Shown here one piece after another: positions 1 to 8,001 of a DNA stretch of 64,000 bases. Every line of letters begins with the position of its first letter. The stretch's first letter is position 1. The translations under genes were made by a program, and so were the position numbers. The stretch comes from G963667675 sp964291545 (GTDB lineage Bacteria; Chloroflexota; Dehalococcoidia; Lucifugimonadales; UBA3495). The stretch is taken from positions 868,001-932,000 of the forward strand of contig OZ219861.1 in assembly GCA_964291545.2 (NCBI GenBank), in the 5' to 3' direction. The notes below the pieces were generated by a model, which made no database searches, was not told where the DNA came from, and saw nothing but the letters and a program-made list of their open reading frames with translations.

Positions 1-1
1 G

Positions 2-697
2 GCCGGTCGCATAACCGCGGTCGTCCCCTACTACGGCTATGGCCGCACCGATAAGAAGGACCAGCCCCGCGTGCCCATCACCGCCCGCCTGGTCGCCGAC
101 CTTCTTTCGACGGCCGGCGCCGACCGCCTGCTCACCGTCGACCTCCACGCCGGGCAGATTCAGGGCTTCTTCAACATTCCCGTAGACGAACTCACCGCCC
201 TGCCCATACTGACCGACTACTTCCAGGCCAAGGAAATCCCCGACTTGGTCGTCGTGGCCGTGGACATCGGCATCAGCAAGAAGGCCAGGGACGTGGCCGA
301 GCGGCTTGGGGCCCCCCTCGCCATCATCGAGAAACGCCGGTTGGGCAACGACGAGCGCACCGAGACCATGAACGTAATCGGCGACGTGCGCGGCAAGGTG
401 GCCCTGACCTTCGACGACGAAATCGACACCGGCGGCACCATCGTCAGTTCGGCCAACACCTTGGCGGAGCATGGCGTGAAAGAGGTGTTCTGCTGCGTCA
501 CCCACCCGGTGTTGTCCCGCAACGCTCCCGACATCATGGCTAACAGCGAGTTCACCGAGGTTGTCGTCACCGACACCATTCCCATGACCCCCGAGAAGCG
601 CAACGGCAAATTCACCGTCCTCTCTGTCGCTCCCTTGCTGGGAGAGGCCATCTACCGCATCCACCGGGGAATGTCCGTCGGCGAGATGTTCACCTAG
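2..697 (+). CDS. prs: Ribose-phosphate pyrophosphokinase, 5'-truncated
   Basis: PRPP synthase; makes phosphoribosyl pyrophosphate from ribose-5-phosphate and ATP in the cytosol for nucleotide, histidine and tryptophan synthesis. The window cuts the gene: the frame is open from base 2 and already reads PYYGYGRTDKKDQPRVPITA, a mid-protein stretch of the family, so about the first 90 residues lie outside. Visible signatures are DLHAGQIQGFF and the PRPP-binding loop FDDEIDTGGTI, where the family usually has DDMIDTAGT. It ends in a normal GEMFT C-terminus followed by TAG. An amidohydrolase gene follows on the same strand after 62 bp. An internal GTG at 71 is not the real start because conserved sequence continues upstream of it. 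Confidence 0.96.
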   Translation, partial: AGRITAVVPYYGYGRTDKKDQPRVPITARLVADLLSTAGADRLLTVDLHAGQIQGFFNIPVDELTALPILTDYFQAKEIPDLVVVAVDIGISKKARDVAERLGAPLAIIEKRRLGNDERTETMNVIGDVRGKVALTFDDEIDTGGTIVSSANTLAEHGVKEVFCCVTHPVLSRNAPDIMANSEFTEVVVTDTIPMTPEKRNGKFTVLSVAPLLGEAIYRIHRGMSVGEMFT

Positions 698-759
698 CCC
701 CCGCAGCCCCAGGGTCAACGTCCCTCACCGACCGTTGTTCTCATAGAGAGGTATGTCCC

Positions 760-1935
760 ATGTACGACCTGCTGATTAAGGGCGGAACGGTCATCGACCC
801 CGCCGCCGGCGTCAACAGCCCCCACGATGTTGCCGTGGAAAATGGCGCCATCGCCCTAGTATCCCCGGAGATCGCCGCCGCTGAGGCGCGGAGAGTCGTA
901 GAGGTCAAGGGCAAGATGGTCACCCCCGGCCTCATCGATGTCCACACTCACGTTTACGACGGAGTTACCGGCAGCGGGGTCCAGGCCGACTTGGGCGGCG
1001 TCCGGGCCGGAGTCACCACCATGGCCGATGCCGGCAGCGCCGGCTGCGACACCTTCGGCGGGTTCCCCAGCCACATCATTCCCAACAACCACACCGAGAT
1101 CATCTGCTTCCTGCACATCTGCCGCACCGGCCTGGCCACCAGGCCCGACATCTTCAGCCCCGACAGCATCAACCTCGACGAAACAGTCCGGGTGGTGTCC
1201 GAAAACCGGGACATAATCACCGGCATTAAGGCCCGCATGGTCTCCCCCGCCCTGGAAATCATGGGCATGGAAATGCCCCGGCTGGCCAAGCGCGCCGCCC
1301 AGGAAGCCGGCGTCAAGCTCATGGTCCACATCGGCGACACCGAGCACCGCTACGACCCCAACGTCATCCGCCAGCTTCTGCCCATCATGGAAGAAGGCGA
1401 CATCGTTACCCACCTCTTCACCGCCAACCCCGGCGGCGTAATCGACGCCGATGGCAAGCTGGTCCCCGAGGCCCGGGAGGCCCAGGAACGCGGCGTCTGG
1501 CTGGACACTGCCCACGGCCGCTTCAACTTCAGCTTCGACATCGGCGAGCGCGTCCTCGACCAGGGCATCATCCCCCACTGCATCAGCACCGACTTGACCC
1601 TCCCAGGCCGGACCCACACCGTCCACAGCATGACCGAAATGATGAGTCGCTTCCTCGCCCTTGGCTTCACCATGGACGACGTGGTCGCCATGTCCACCAT
1701 CAACCCGGCCAGGGCCTTGGGAGTGGACGACCGCCTGGGCAGCCTGGAACCAGGCAAGCAAGCCGACATCTCGGTCTTGGAAGTGTTGGACGGCAATTGG
1801 CTGGTCTACGACGCCCTGAACCAGTCCCGGAAAGTCGACAAAGCGGTGGTCCCTACGCTAACCGTCAAGAAAGGCCAGGTCTTCGAGGCCGGCTGGGGCC
1901 CCCGCCCCTGGGGCTGGGAACCCGACCGGGCTTAG
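760..1935 (+). CDS. Amidohydrolase/deacetylase family metallohydrolase (COG3964-like)
   Basis: A 391-residue dihydroorotase-like amidohydrolase, cytosolic (no signal peptide). The metal-site residues of the superfamily are visible: H62 and H64 in DVHTHVYDG, K157 in GIKARM (probable carboxylated lysine), H190 in VHIGD, H218 in THLFT and D278 in ISTDLT. The C-terminal part NPARALGVDDRLGSLEPGKQ is the usual amidohydrolase beta-sandwich return. The closest family type is the group annotated as amidohydrolase/deacetylase or dihydroorotase-like (COG3964). Its substrate cannot be read from sequence; cyclic amide or N-acyl hydrolysis is the general chemistry. A GAGAGG stretch lies about 8 bases before the ATG. 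Confidence 0.88.
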   Translation: MYDLLIKGGTVIDPAAGVNSPHDVAVENGAIALVSPEIAAAEARRVVEVKGKMVTPGLIDVHTHVYDGVTGSGVQADLGGVRAGVTTMADAGSAGCDTFGGFPSHIIPNNHTEIICFLHICRTGLATRPDIFSPDSINLDETVRVVSENRDIITGIKARMVSPALEIMGMEMPRLAKRAAQEAGVKLMVHIGDTEHRYDPNVIRQLLPIMEEGDIVTHLFTANPGGVIDADGKLVPEAREAQERGVWLDTAHGRFNFSFDIGERVLDQGIIPHCISTDLTLPGRTHTVHSMTEMMSRFLALGFTMDDVVAMSTINPARALGVDDRLGSLEPGKQADISVLEVLDGNWLVYDALNQSRKVDKAVVPTLTVKKGQVFEAGWGPRPWGWEPDRA

Positions 1936-1962
1936 GGCCGCGCCGGAGGGTTAAGGAGAATG

Positions 1963-2319
1963 ATGGGCACGGCTTACGTCACTATCCAGGTGGCTGACCG
2001 TTTCCGAGAGCAATACGCGAACATTGACGCGCTGGTCGATACCGGCGCCAGCTACACCTCGCTGCCGGGGAATTTTCTCGACGGACTTGGCATCGAGAGG
2101 GCCGAAATCAGGCGTTTCGAACTGGCCGACAACCGGATCGTCGAATACCCGTTGGGAGAGACCCGCGTGCGCATTGAAAGCCGTGAAATGACTGTCCCGG
2201 TCATGTTCGCCCCTGACGACACGATACCGCTCATAGGCGCAACCACCCTGGAAGTTCTGGGGCTGGGAATCGACCCGCTTTCGGAAACCCTAGTGCCTGT
2301 GAACGCACTGGGGCGGTAG
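1963..2319 (+). CDS. Retropepsin-like aspartic protease family protein
   Basis: A small (118-residue) clan-AA aspartyl-protease-fold protein. The catalytic-type motif LVDTGASYTSLP lies near residue 30, followed by the flap-like region and the second hydrophobic motif PLIGATTLEVLGL. One D-T-G per chain implies a homodimer, as in retropepsins. There is no signal peptide or membrane segment. Two adjacent ATGs exist (1960 and 1963); AAGGAG at 1953-1958 is better spaced for the second. The gene converges on the HTH-NYN gene with 38 bp between stops. Such stand-alone bacterial proteins are usually annotated only as aspartyl protease family, and the substrate is unknown. Confidence 0.8.
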   Translation: MGTAYVTIQVADRFREQYANIDALVDTGASYTSLPGNFLDGLGIERAEIRRFELADNRIVEYPLGETRVRIESREMTVPVMFAPDDTIPLIGATTLEVLGLGIDPLSETLVPVNALGR

Positions 2320-2357
2320 CGGGGTGGCGCTAGGGACAATACCTTGATACTATCGAG

Positions 2358-3038
2358 TTAGGCTCGAACTTGCATTGGCCACCGAATCAAGTATCCTAAG
2401 CCCGCGGTATCACCCAAACGTTTGCTGATGTCGTGCGGTCCCATCACGTAGACCCTTACACCCCATTCCCGCATGTCCTCGATTAGTGGGGCAAAGTCCC
2501 CGTCTTTGGAACAAATGACGAGCGTGGTGTCATCTGGGTCGTGTCCGCAGTCACTCTTGCTCTGCTGGATAATCGCTTGGTCCATGTTGGCATTGTCCGT
2601 CTTAACCCGCCATTTCAGCCTCCTGAGTTCGTTGACTGCATCTTGCTGGTCGGGGCGGGCGAAGGCTTTGAATATTTCTGAGTCAGTAGACGGCGCTATG
2701 CTATCTATTTCGCTCATGATGCGGTCGTCTAAATCCTGAATCTCCGCGGCCGAGGCTCCGAGATTCTGGAAGTCCAGCATCACGATTAGTCGACGACGGT
2801 TTCCGCTGTAAGACTGCCGGAAAAATGCCACGTTTAACCCTCTTTCCTGTGCAACAGAATATATGGCTGCCAGAGAGTGAGCATCTGGAGTAGCTTTACT
2901 TGTCTCCCACCTCGAGAGAGTGTTGGCGGGAACCCCGAGCAATCGCGCCATGTCTACCTGGCTTATCCCTAGCCGGTTCCTGATTTCAACGATGCTCTTG
3001 GGGTCGAACCGATAGGCTCTCTGACTGGGCGAAGACAT
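2358..3038 (-). CDS. XRE-type HTH fused to NYN (PIN-like) ribonuclease domain
   Basis: A 226-residue protein. Residues about 12-66 form a Cro/C1-type helix-turn-helix (RNRLGISQVDMARLLGVPAN then SRWETSK). Residues about 85-220 form a NYN/PIN-like nuclease domain with the acidic signature VMLDFQN, a second acidic cluster NANMDQAII and CSKDGDFAPLI. NYN domains are metal-dependent RNases of the PIN fold; the HTH suggests DNA-bound autoregulation or sequence targeting. ATG start with GGAGAG 6 bases upstream. The promoter directly upstream carries a perfect palindrome over its -35 box. It is a lone gene between a converging protease and the IMPase; no obvious antitoxin accompanies it. Confidence 0.85.
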   Translation of the reverse strand: MSSPSQRAYRFDPKSIVEIRNRLGISQVDMARLLGVPANTLSRWETSKATPDAHSLAAIYSVAQERGLNVAFFRQSYSGNRRRLIVMLDFQNLGASAAEIQDLDDRIMSEIDSIAPSTDSEIFKAFARPDQQDAVNELRRLKWRVKTDNANMDQAIIQQSKSDCGHDPDDTTLVICSKDGDFAPLIEDMREWGVRVYVMGPHDISKRLGDTAGLGYLIRWPMQVRA

Positions 3039-3067
3039 ATTATGCTCTCCGGCAGTTCGACAGCGTT

Positions 3068-3095
3068 AGTGTATACCGTGCTGTAGATATGTCAA
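3068..3095 (-). promoter_or_regulatory. Sigma70-type promoter of the HTH-NYN gene
   Basis: On the minus strand a perfect TTGACA (-35; plus bases 3090-3095) is followed after 16 bases by TACACT (-10; plus 3068-3073, 4 of 6 matches). The start codon lies 29 bases further on, preceded by a ribosome-binding site. Confidence 0.55.
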
Positions 3096-3101
3096 CATAT
3101 C
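3086..3101. promoter_or_regulatory. Palindromic operator candidate over the -35 box
   Basis: GATATG-TCAA-CATATC is a perfect 6+4+6 inverted repeat. It contains the -35 hexamer of the HTH-NYN promoter. Placement and symmetry are what an XRE-family dimer would bind for autorepression; this is inferred, not shown. Confidence 0.5.
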
Positions 3102-3177
3102 GGTCGATATTATGGCGCGTAATCCCCATGTCTCAGAAGGCCGCGGCATCAGTCGACAATGTTTCGGCTTGGGCGAA

Positions 3178-4137
3178 TCATTTCCGCATCCGATTGCCCG
3201 CCCCAAACCCCCGCGCCAGCCGCCCCAGCCTGGCCAAAGGCCTGAACCGCGGCCGAATATTCTCGGCGATGAGCGGCGCCACCTGCGGCCCGCCTGCCAC
3301 CAACGGCGCCCGCCAGTTTCTCAGGTCATTCATGGTCGGCCGCTTGGCGTCCCAGTCCGGCGCCAGCGATTCCAGGGGATGCCACCGCTTTGCCTTGCCC
3401 AGCCGGGTCATCACCGTCCCTTGGGCCTCCATCACTGCCAGTGCTCCCGCCAGCATGTCCCACATGTGGCACGCCCCGATTATCGAATACTGCAGGGACC
3501 CCCGGGCCGTCATCGCCAGCTCGTAGGCGATGCTGCCCGTCACCCGCATGTCCCCCGTCTTGCCCCGCAGCCTCGCGCCGAACTTGGCCCCGTATGGGAA
3601 GTAGCCGGGCAGCCCTGCCAGCCGGTTGTTCGCCGGCTCCTCGGCCTGGTACACCGACACCGGCTCGTCGTCGGCGAAGCACCCATGCCCCCGGTGGCAG
3701 TGCAGCACGAACCCGCCCTTGGAGTTGGGCCACGGAATGAACAACGCCCCGGCCAATGGAATCCCCCGGTGCAGCACTCCTATGGACGCGGCGTACAGCG
3801 GCAGCCCGTTCAGAAAATTGGTGGTCCCGTCCAGGGGGTCCAGCGCCCAGACAAAGTCCGGGGCCGGCGTATCCGCCTCCGCGTCGTCTGCGCCTTCCTC
3901 GCCCAGGATGCCGTGGCCCGGAAACCGCTTGGCGATCTCTGCCGACAGATACTCCTCGCTGGCCTTGTCGGCAGACGTCACCGGGTCGCGCTCAGCTTCG
4001 TCTTTGTACTCGACGGTTATACTGCGCCCGAAGTCGCCCAGCAGTATCTCCCCGGCGCCTCGCGCCATCTCCTCCGCGGCTGCAGCAATCTGCACCGCCA
4101 GTGCGTCGTCGATAGCGCCTGGGGAGTCTTGGGCCAT
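3178..4137 (-). CDS. Inositol monophosphatase family protein
   Basis: A 319-residue Mg-dependent phosphatase of the IMPase/FBPase/CysQ superfamily. Metal-site motifs are present: GILGEEGADD (Glu of motif 1), WALDPLDGTTNF (the DPxDGT signature) and WDMLAG (C-terminal Asp). It removes phosphate from inositol phosphates, fructose-1,6-bisphosphate or PAP-like substrates; the exact one is not clear. The ATG at 4137 (MAQDSPGAIDD) is preferred because upstream codons in the open frame encode low-complexity Gly/Arg sequence typical of non-coding DNA. It follows the small ABM-fold gene by 41 bp on the same strand, so the two may be co-transcribed. An Ino1 homologue lies at the far end of the window, so myo-inositol-phosphate is a plausible substrate. 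Confidence 0.88.
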   Translation of the reverse strand: MAQDSPGAIDDALAVQIAAAAEEMARGAGEILLGDFGRSITVEYKDEAERDPVTSADKASEEYLSAEIAKRFPGHGILGEEGADDAEADTPAPDFVWALDPLDGTTNFLNGLPLYAASIGVLHRGIPLAGALFIPWPNSKGGFVLHCHRGHGCFADDEPVSVYQAEEPANNRLAGLPGYFPYGAKFGARLRGKTGDMRVTGSIAYELAMTARGSLQYSIIGACHMWDMLAGALAVMEAQGTVMTRLGKAKRWHPLESLAPDWDAKRPTMNDLRNWRAPLVAGGPQVAPLIAENIRPRFRPLARLGRLARGFGAGNRMRK

Positions 4138-4178
4138 GCTCCTACCATTCGAAGACGCGGCCAATCGGGCTCCTCCGA

Positions 4179-4463
4179 CTACGCCGCCTCGAACCGCTCC
4201 GACTCCGGCGGCCGGCTCCACAGTTCCTCGGCCCCTGCCATAGCCGCGGCGCGCTCCGGGCTGGCCCGCCACGCCTCGTAGATTTCATCGCTGTCCCAGG
4301 TGACCAAGGTCGTGATTTTGTTTGGGTCGGCCAGGGAGTAGAGGGTCTGCCGGCTCCCGAAGCCGGAGGCCTTGCTCTGCGCCAGCCCGTTCCGGTCCAG
4401 CAGCTCGCGCGCTTCCTGCACCTTGTCCGGCTTGGCCCAGTGATGGGTCAACACTCCAATCAT
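4179..4463 (-). CDS. Small antibiotic-biosynthesis-monooxygenase-fold (ABM/dimeric alpha-beta barrel) protein
   Basis: A 94-residue protein beginning MIGVLTHHWAKPDKVQEARE, with a C-terminal pattern (TLVTWDSDEIYEAWRASPE) typical of the dimeric alpha-beta barrel superfamily that includes quinol monooxygenases and heme-degrading IsdG-like proteins. The start at 4463 has GGAGGG and GGAG upstream. No cofactor-binding residues stand out, so enzymatic function is uncertain. It lies just upstream of the IMPase in the same direction. Confidence 0.65.
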   Translation of the reverse strand: MIGVLTHHWAKPDKVQEARELLDRNGLAQSKASGFGSRQTLYSLADPNKITTLVTWDSDEIYEAWRASPERAAAMAGAEELWSRPPESERFEAA

Positions 4464-4572
4464 CGCGCTCCATCCCTCCGGCTCAGCATCAAGCGAAATT
4501 GCCGGCGCAAGAAGACGCCTGCACGCTCGACGCCGGTGGCAGTATACCACCCGCCCCTGCAGATAACGGCTG

Positions 4573-5829
4573 CTATTTTTCTCCGGCGGAGTCCCGGAGC
4601 TTGAGCGCCCTCCCAATGCCAATGGCCAAGAAGGCGACACCTGCGCTCAGCACCGCTCCCATCTTGGCGGGGTCTTGGAATACCGAGTCGGCGGGGAACG
4701 CCTTTCCGGCGACGAACAGCGCCACCGTCAGCCCCAGCCCGGCGATTAGCCCGGTGACCGCCAGGTGCTTGAACCCCATGTCCGGCGGTAGGGGGAACCC
4801 TAAGCGTGTGCCGACCCAGGAGAACAACGATATTCCAACAGTCTTGCCCACTATCAGCGAGAGCAGAATTATCAGGGTAACCGAGTTGATGCTGCCGAAA
4901 GCGACCCCAGCGTTGGCGAAAGCGAAGAAGAACAACCCCAAATCGACGGTCAGCTTCAACTGGTGCTCGAACTGGTCCAGAGGACTGATGGCATGGGTCT
5001 CGTGATGCCCGGCCGCCGCCGTCGACTGGACCTCGGCATGTGGTTCGTGATGTGAACGCACCAGTGCAGGGTCCAAGCGCGGGCCGGGCAGGAATGGGAC
5101 GATGACCACCAGCGCCAGCGCCGGCTCCACTCCCGACAGGGCCAGGCCCGACCAGCTTAACCCGCCGCCAATCAGGACATACACCGGCCATAGGCCCACC
5201 TGCATGCGCCTCAGCCCGTAGGCTGCCGCCATTCCCCCCAACGTCAGCAGCAGCCATATCGGCTCCACCGGGTGGCCCGGGTCGGGATAGAACACGGCGA
5301 TTATCCCCAGGCCGATGGCGTCGTCGGCCACCGCCAGCAGCAACAGGAAATTGACTGCGGAATGGTGACTGCCGAACACTATCCTGGCCACCAGCCACGC
5401 CAGCGCGATGTCCGTCGCCGTGGGGATGCCCCAACCGTTGGCTACTTCAGAGAAATTATCCGTCCCGCCGTAGAAGATAGTCGTGAGCAGGAAGTAGACT
5501 CCCACCGGGCCCAGGATCCCGCCTATTGTCCCCATCAGGGGATTGATTGCCTTGTTGGGCGGGTTCAGCGCGCCGCCGGGCAACACCGAGTCCGTTATCT
5601 CCTTGGCGGCGATGCCAAAGAAGAAGACCATGAACATTTCGTTGATGAGGAAGTGGACCGTTATCGGGTGGCCCAACACCTTGGCGTCGTCGCCGAACAG
5701 GTGAAACTCGACCACCTTCTCATAGAAGCTGGGGTCGATGTTCGCCGTCGCCAGGCCCGCCAGGACGCCCAGGATGAGGGGAATGGAGAATTCTTGGAAG
5801 ATATTGGTCAGGCGGGATGCTTGGTACAA
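4573..5829 (-). CDS. nhaA: Na+/H+ antiporter NhaA
   Basis: A 418-residue inner-membrane antiporter that exchanges internal Na+ for external H+ for sodium and pH homeostasis. Family landmarks are GWGIPTATDIALAW, the paired aspartates in AVADDAIGLG (equivalent to D163/D164 of E. coli NhaA), and the late Lys-containing helix GLTVALFVAGKAF. Between residues about 260 and 290 there is a His-rich hydrophilic loop (HHEPHAEV, GHHETHA) not typical of E. coli NhaA. The apparent start is TTG at 5829 with a weak Shine-Dalgarno; no better in-frame ATG precedes the conserved RLTNIFQEF segment. The gene is monocistronic and divergent from thrC across about 280 bp. Confidence 0.93.
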   Translation of the reverse strand: MYQASRLTNIFQEFSIPLILGVLAGLATANIDPSFYEKVVEFHLFGDDAKVLGHPITVHFLINEMFMVFFFGIAAKEITDSVLPGGALNPPNKAINPLMGTIGGILGPVGVYFLLTTIFYGGTDNFSEVANGWGIPTATDIALAWLVARIVFGSHHSAVNFLLLLAVADDAIGLGIIAVFYPDPGHPVEPIWLLLTLGGMAAAYGLRRMQVGLWPVYVLIGGGLSWSGLALSGVEPALALVVIVPFLPGPRLDPALVRSHHEPHAEVQSTAAAGHHETHAISPLDQFEHQLKLTVDLGLFFFAFANAGVAFGSINSVTLIILLSLIVGKTVGISLFSWVGTRLGFPLPPDMGFKHLAVTGLIAGLGLTVALFVAGKAFPADSVFQDPAKMGAVLSAGVAFLAIGIGRALKLRDSAGEK

Positions 5830-6112
5830 GACGCTTCTACCGGAACTCCAGGTCTAGTGCACTTGCCCAGCGACACGACTGGGCCGCATGCTCTCAAACG
5901 GGTCGGCGCAGCCAGGGCGCCGGTAACGCTTTACCGGCATCCGCTCGGGCGCCCGAAAAAACGCCACGGCATTATATCACCGCGCCGCACCTGCCACACA
6001 CTCGCCAGCTTGACAACCCATAAGCCCTTTGTGTTAACATCACCCACGCTCGGGCCGCTACCTGGGCTTAGTGGCGGGCCGGTATTTTTTATTTTGGGAG
6101 GGTGCGTCTCCC

Positions 6113-7387
6113 GTGGCCTTCGTCATCGGAATGAAGTGCCGTGAGTGCGGCCGGGAATACCCCGCCGACCCCTTGAACGTCTGTGACTTCTGCTTCGGCC
6201 CCCTGGAAGTGGTCTACGACTACGCCACTATTTCCGAGGTCACCAGCCGCGACAGGATCAGCCGCGGCCCCCTCAGCATCTGGCGTTACAGCGACCTCCT
6301 CCCCGCCAACAACGGCGACCCCGTGGACATCCAGGCTGGGTTCACCCCCCTCATCAAGGCCGACAATCTGGGCAAGAAGCTGGGCCTGAACAACCTCTAC
6401 ATCAAAAACGACAGCGTAAACCCGTCCTATTCCTTCAAGGACAGGGTCGTCTCGGTGGCCGCCACCAAGGCCGTTGAGTTCGGCTTCGACACCCTCGCCT
6501 GCGCCTCCACCGGCAACCTGGCCTGCAGCGTCGCCGCCCACGCCGCCCGCGCCGGCATCCGAGCCGTGGTCTTTATCCCTTCCGACCTCGAGCAGGGCAA
6601 GATTATCGGCGCCGCCGTCTACGGGCCCACCGTCGTGGCCGTGGACGGCACCTACGACGAGGTCAACCGCCTCTGCAGCGAGATCGCCGACAACTACCCC
6701 TGGGCCTTCGTCAACATCAACATGCGCCCCTACTACGCCGAGGGCAGCAAGACCCTGGGCTACGAGGTGGCCGAGCAGTTGGACTGGCGCCTCCCCGACC
6801 ACGTCGTCGTTCCCACCGCCTCCGGCGCCATGTTCACCAAGATTTGGAAGGGATTCAACGAGCTGGCCTGCCTGGGGCTGCTGGACGGAGTCGAGCCCGC
6901 CCCCTTTGGCAGCGACCAGGCCAACGTGCACCATCCCGCCGTATCCACCAAGATGCACATGACCCAGGCCGCCGGCTGCGCCCCCATCGTCAACGCCTGG
7001 GAGACGGGGCAGGCGCATGTGCGCCCGGTGCGCCCCGACAGCATCGCCAAGTCCCTCGCTATCGGCAATCCCGCCGACGGCATCTACGCCGTCAAGGTGA
7101 TCCAGCGCTCCGAAGGCACCGCTTCCGCGGTCCCCGAGGATGAAATCGTCGACGGCATCAGGCTATTGGCCGAGACCGAGGGTATCTTCACCGAGACCGC
7201 CGGCGGGGTCGTCGTCTCCGGCCTCAAGACCCTGGCCGGGAACGGCGTCATCAAGCCCGACGAGTTGACGGTGATTTACATCACCGGCAACGGCCTGAAG
7301 ACCCAGGAAGCCGTCGAGTCGGCGGTCAGCCCCTTGGCGGTGAAACCGACCATGGGCTCTTTTGAAACCGCGTTCAATCACGTATGA
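6113..7387 (+). CDS. thrC: Threonine synthase (PLP-dependent, Zn-ribbon N-terminus)
   Basis: A fold-type II PLP enzyme of about 424 residues converting O-phosphohomoserine to threonine. It begins with a zinc ribbon, CRECGREYP...CDFCFGP, seen in many threonine synthases, then SFKDRV with the PLP lysine, the substrate loop ASTGNLACS, and a C-terminal ITGNGLK motif. The GTG at 6113 is chosen because GGAGGG sits 10 bases upstream and AFVIGMKCRECG resembles family N-termini; an ATG at 6071 adds 14 unlikely residues. The next two genes on the same strand are a NIL-domain protein and a CysO-like sulfur carrier, so the enzyme could also act as a CysM/MetY-like acceptor of thiocarboxylate sulfur; that is speculative. 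Confidence 0.9.
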   Translation: MAFVIGMKCRECGREYPADPLNVCDFCFGPLEVVYDYATISEVTSRDRISRGPLSIWRYSDLLPANNGDPVDIQAGFTPLIKADNLGKKLGLNNLYIKNDSVNPSYSFKDRVVSVAATKAVEFGFDTLACASTGNLACSVAAHAARAGIRAVVFIPSDLEQGKIIGAAVYGPTVVAVDGTYDEVNRLCSEIADNYPWAFVNINMRPYYAEGSKTLGYEVAEQLDWRLPDHVVVPTASGAMFTKIWKGFNELACLGLLDGVEPAPFGSDQANVHHPAVSTKMHMTQAAGCAPIVNAWETGQAHVRPVRPDSIAKSLAIGNPADGIYAVKVIQRSEGTASAVPEDEIVDGIRLLAETEGIFTETAGGVVVSGLKTLAGNGVIKPDELTVIYITGNGLKTQEAVESAVSPLAVKPTMGSFETAFNHV

Positions 7388-7409
7388 TTCCGGGGGAGGT
7401 CGCCGGGCC

Positions 7410-7652
7410 ATGGTCAAGCAGCGGGTAAAGTTCACCTTTCCCACTGCCCTGGTTAAGGAACCCATAATCTACCGCTTGGGCCGGGACTATAACGTGGTGA
7501 CCAATATCCGCCGGGCCGACGTTCAGGAGGAGGTCGGCTGGGTGGTCCTGGAGCTGGACGGCGACGAAGCCGAGATACAGAAAGGCTTGGACTGGGTCGG
7601 CTCCACCGGGGTCCGCGTCGACCCCGTGGCCGGCGACGTAATCGAGGGTTAA
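7410..7652 (+). CDS. NIL domain-containing protein
   Basis: An 80-residue NIL (ferredoxin-like fold) domain standing alone. The pattern VKFTFPTALVKEPIIYRLGR, then VVTNIRRADVQEEVGWVVLE and a terminal GVRVDP, matches the domain found at the C-terminus of MetN and beside ferredoxins in thiocarboxylate-based homocysteine synthesis. The start ATG 7410 has GGGGGAGG about 11 bases upstream. It lies 22 bp after thrC and 64 bp before the sulfur carrier, forming a probable three-gene operon of sulfur amino-acid metabolism. It probably binds a small sulfur amino acid or a partner protein. Confidence 0.82.
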   Translation: MVKQRVKFTFPTALVKEPIIYRLGRDYNVVTNIRRADVQEEVGWVVLELDGDEAEIQKGLDWVGSTGVRVDPVAGDVIEG

Positions 7653-7716
7653 TCCCAAAGCCCGATAGGTCCCGTAACAGGGGCCGCGGGCGCTCAAATA
7701 CCGGAGGATGTCTCAG

Positions 7717-8001
7717 ATGAGCGTCTTGGTTCGCATCCCAACGCCAATGCGGCGCATCACCGGCGGCAAGGGCCAGGTGGAAATGGAGCCTGGCGCTTTA
7801 AACCAGTTGGTCGACCGCCTGGAAGAGTCCTACCCCGGCTTCAAGGCCCGTTTACTCGACGAAAGCGGGGAGCTGCACTACTTCGTCAACATCTACGTCA
7901 ACGGCGAGGACGTCCACTTCCTGCAGGGACTGGAGACTGCGACCAAGTCGGGCGACGAGGTTAGCATCGTGCCCGCCGTCGCCGGCGGCTCTACCGGCTA
8001 G
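7717..8001 (+). CDS. CysO/MoaD/ThiS-type sulfur carrier protein with C-terminal extension
   Basis: A 94-residue beta-grasp sulfur carrier. The stretches VRIPTPMRR, FVNIYVNGEDVHFLQGLETA and SIVPAVAGG closely match Mycobacterium CysO as I recall it, which becomes a C-terminal thiocarboxylate and donates sulfide to a PLP enzyme. Here the Gly-Gly is followed by Ser-Thr-Gly, so a protease (JAMM/Mec+ type) would have to trim three residues before activation; none is in the window. The ATG at 7717 is preferred over 7708 because GGAGG abuts 7708 directly and is 9 bases from 7717. The stop overlaps the tgt stop in a shared CTAG. Confidence 0.85.
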   Translation: MSVLVRIPTPMRRITGGKGQVEMEPGALNQLVDRLEESYPGFKARLLDESGELHYFVNIYVNGEDVHFLQGLETATKSGDEVSIVPAVAGGSTG

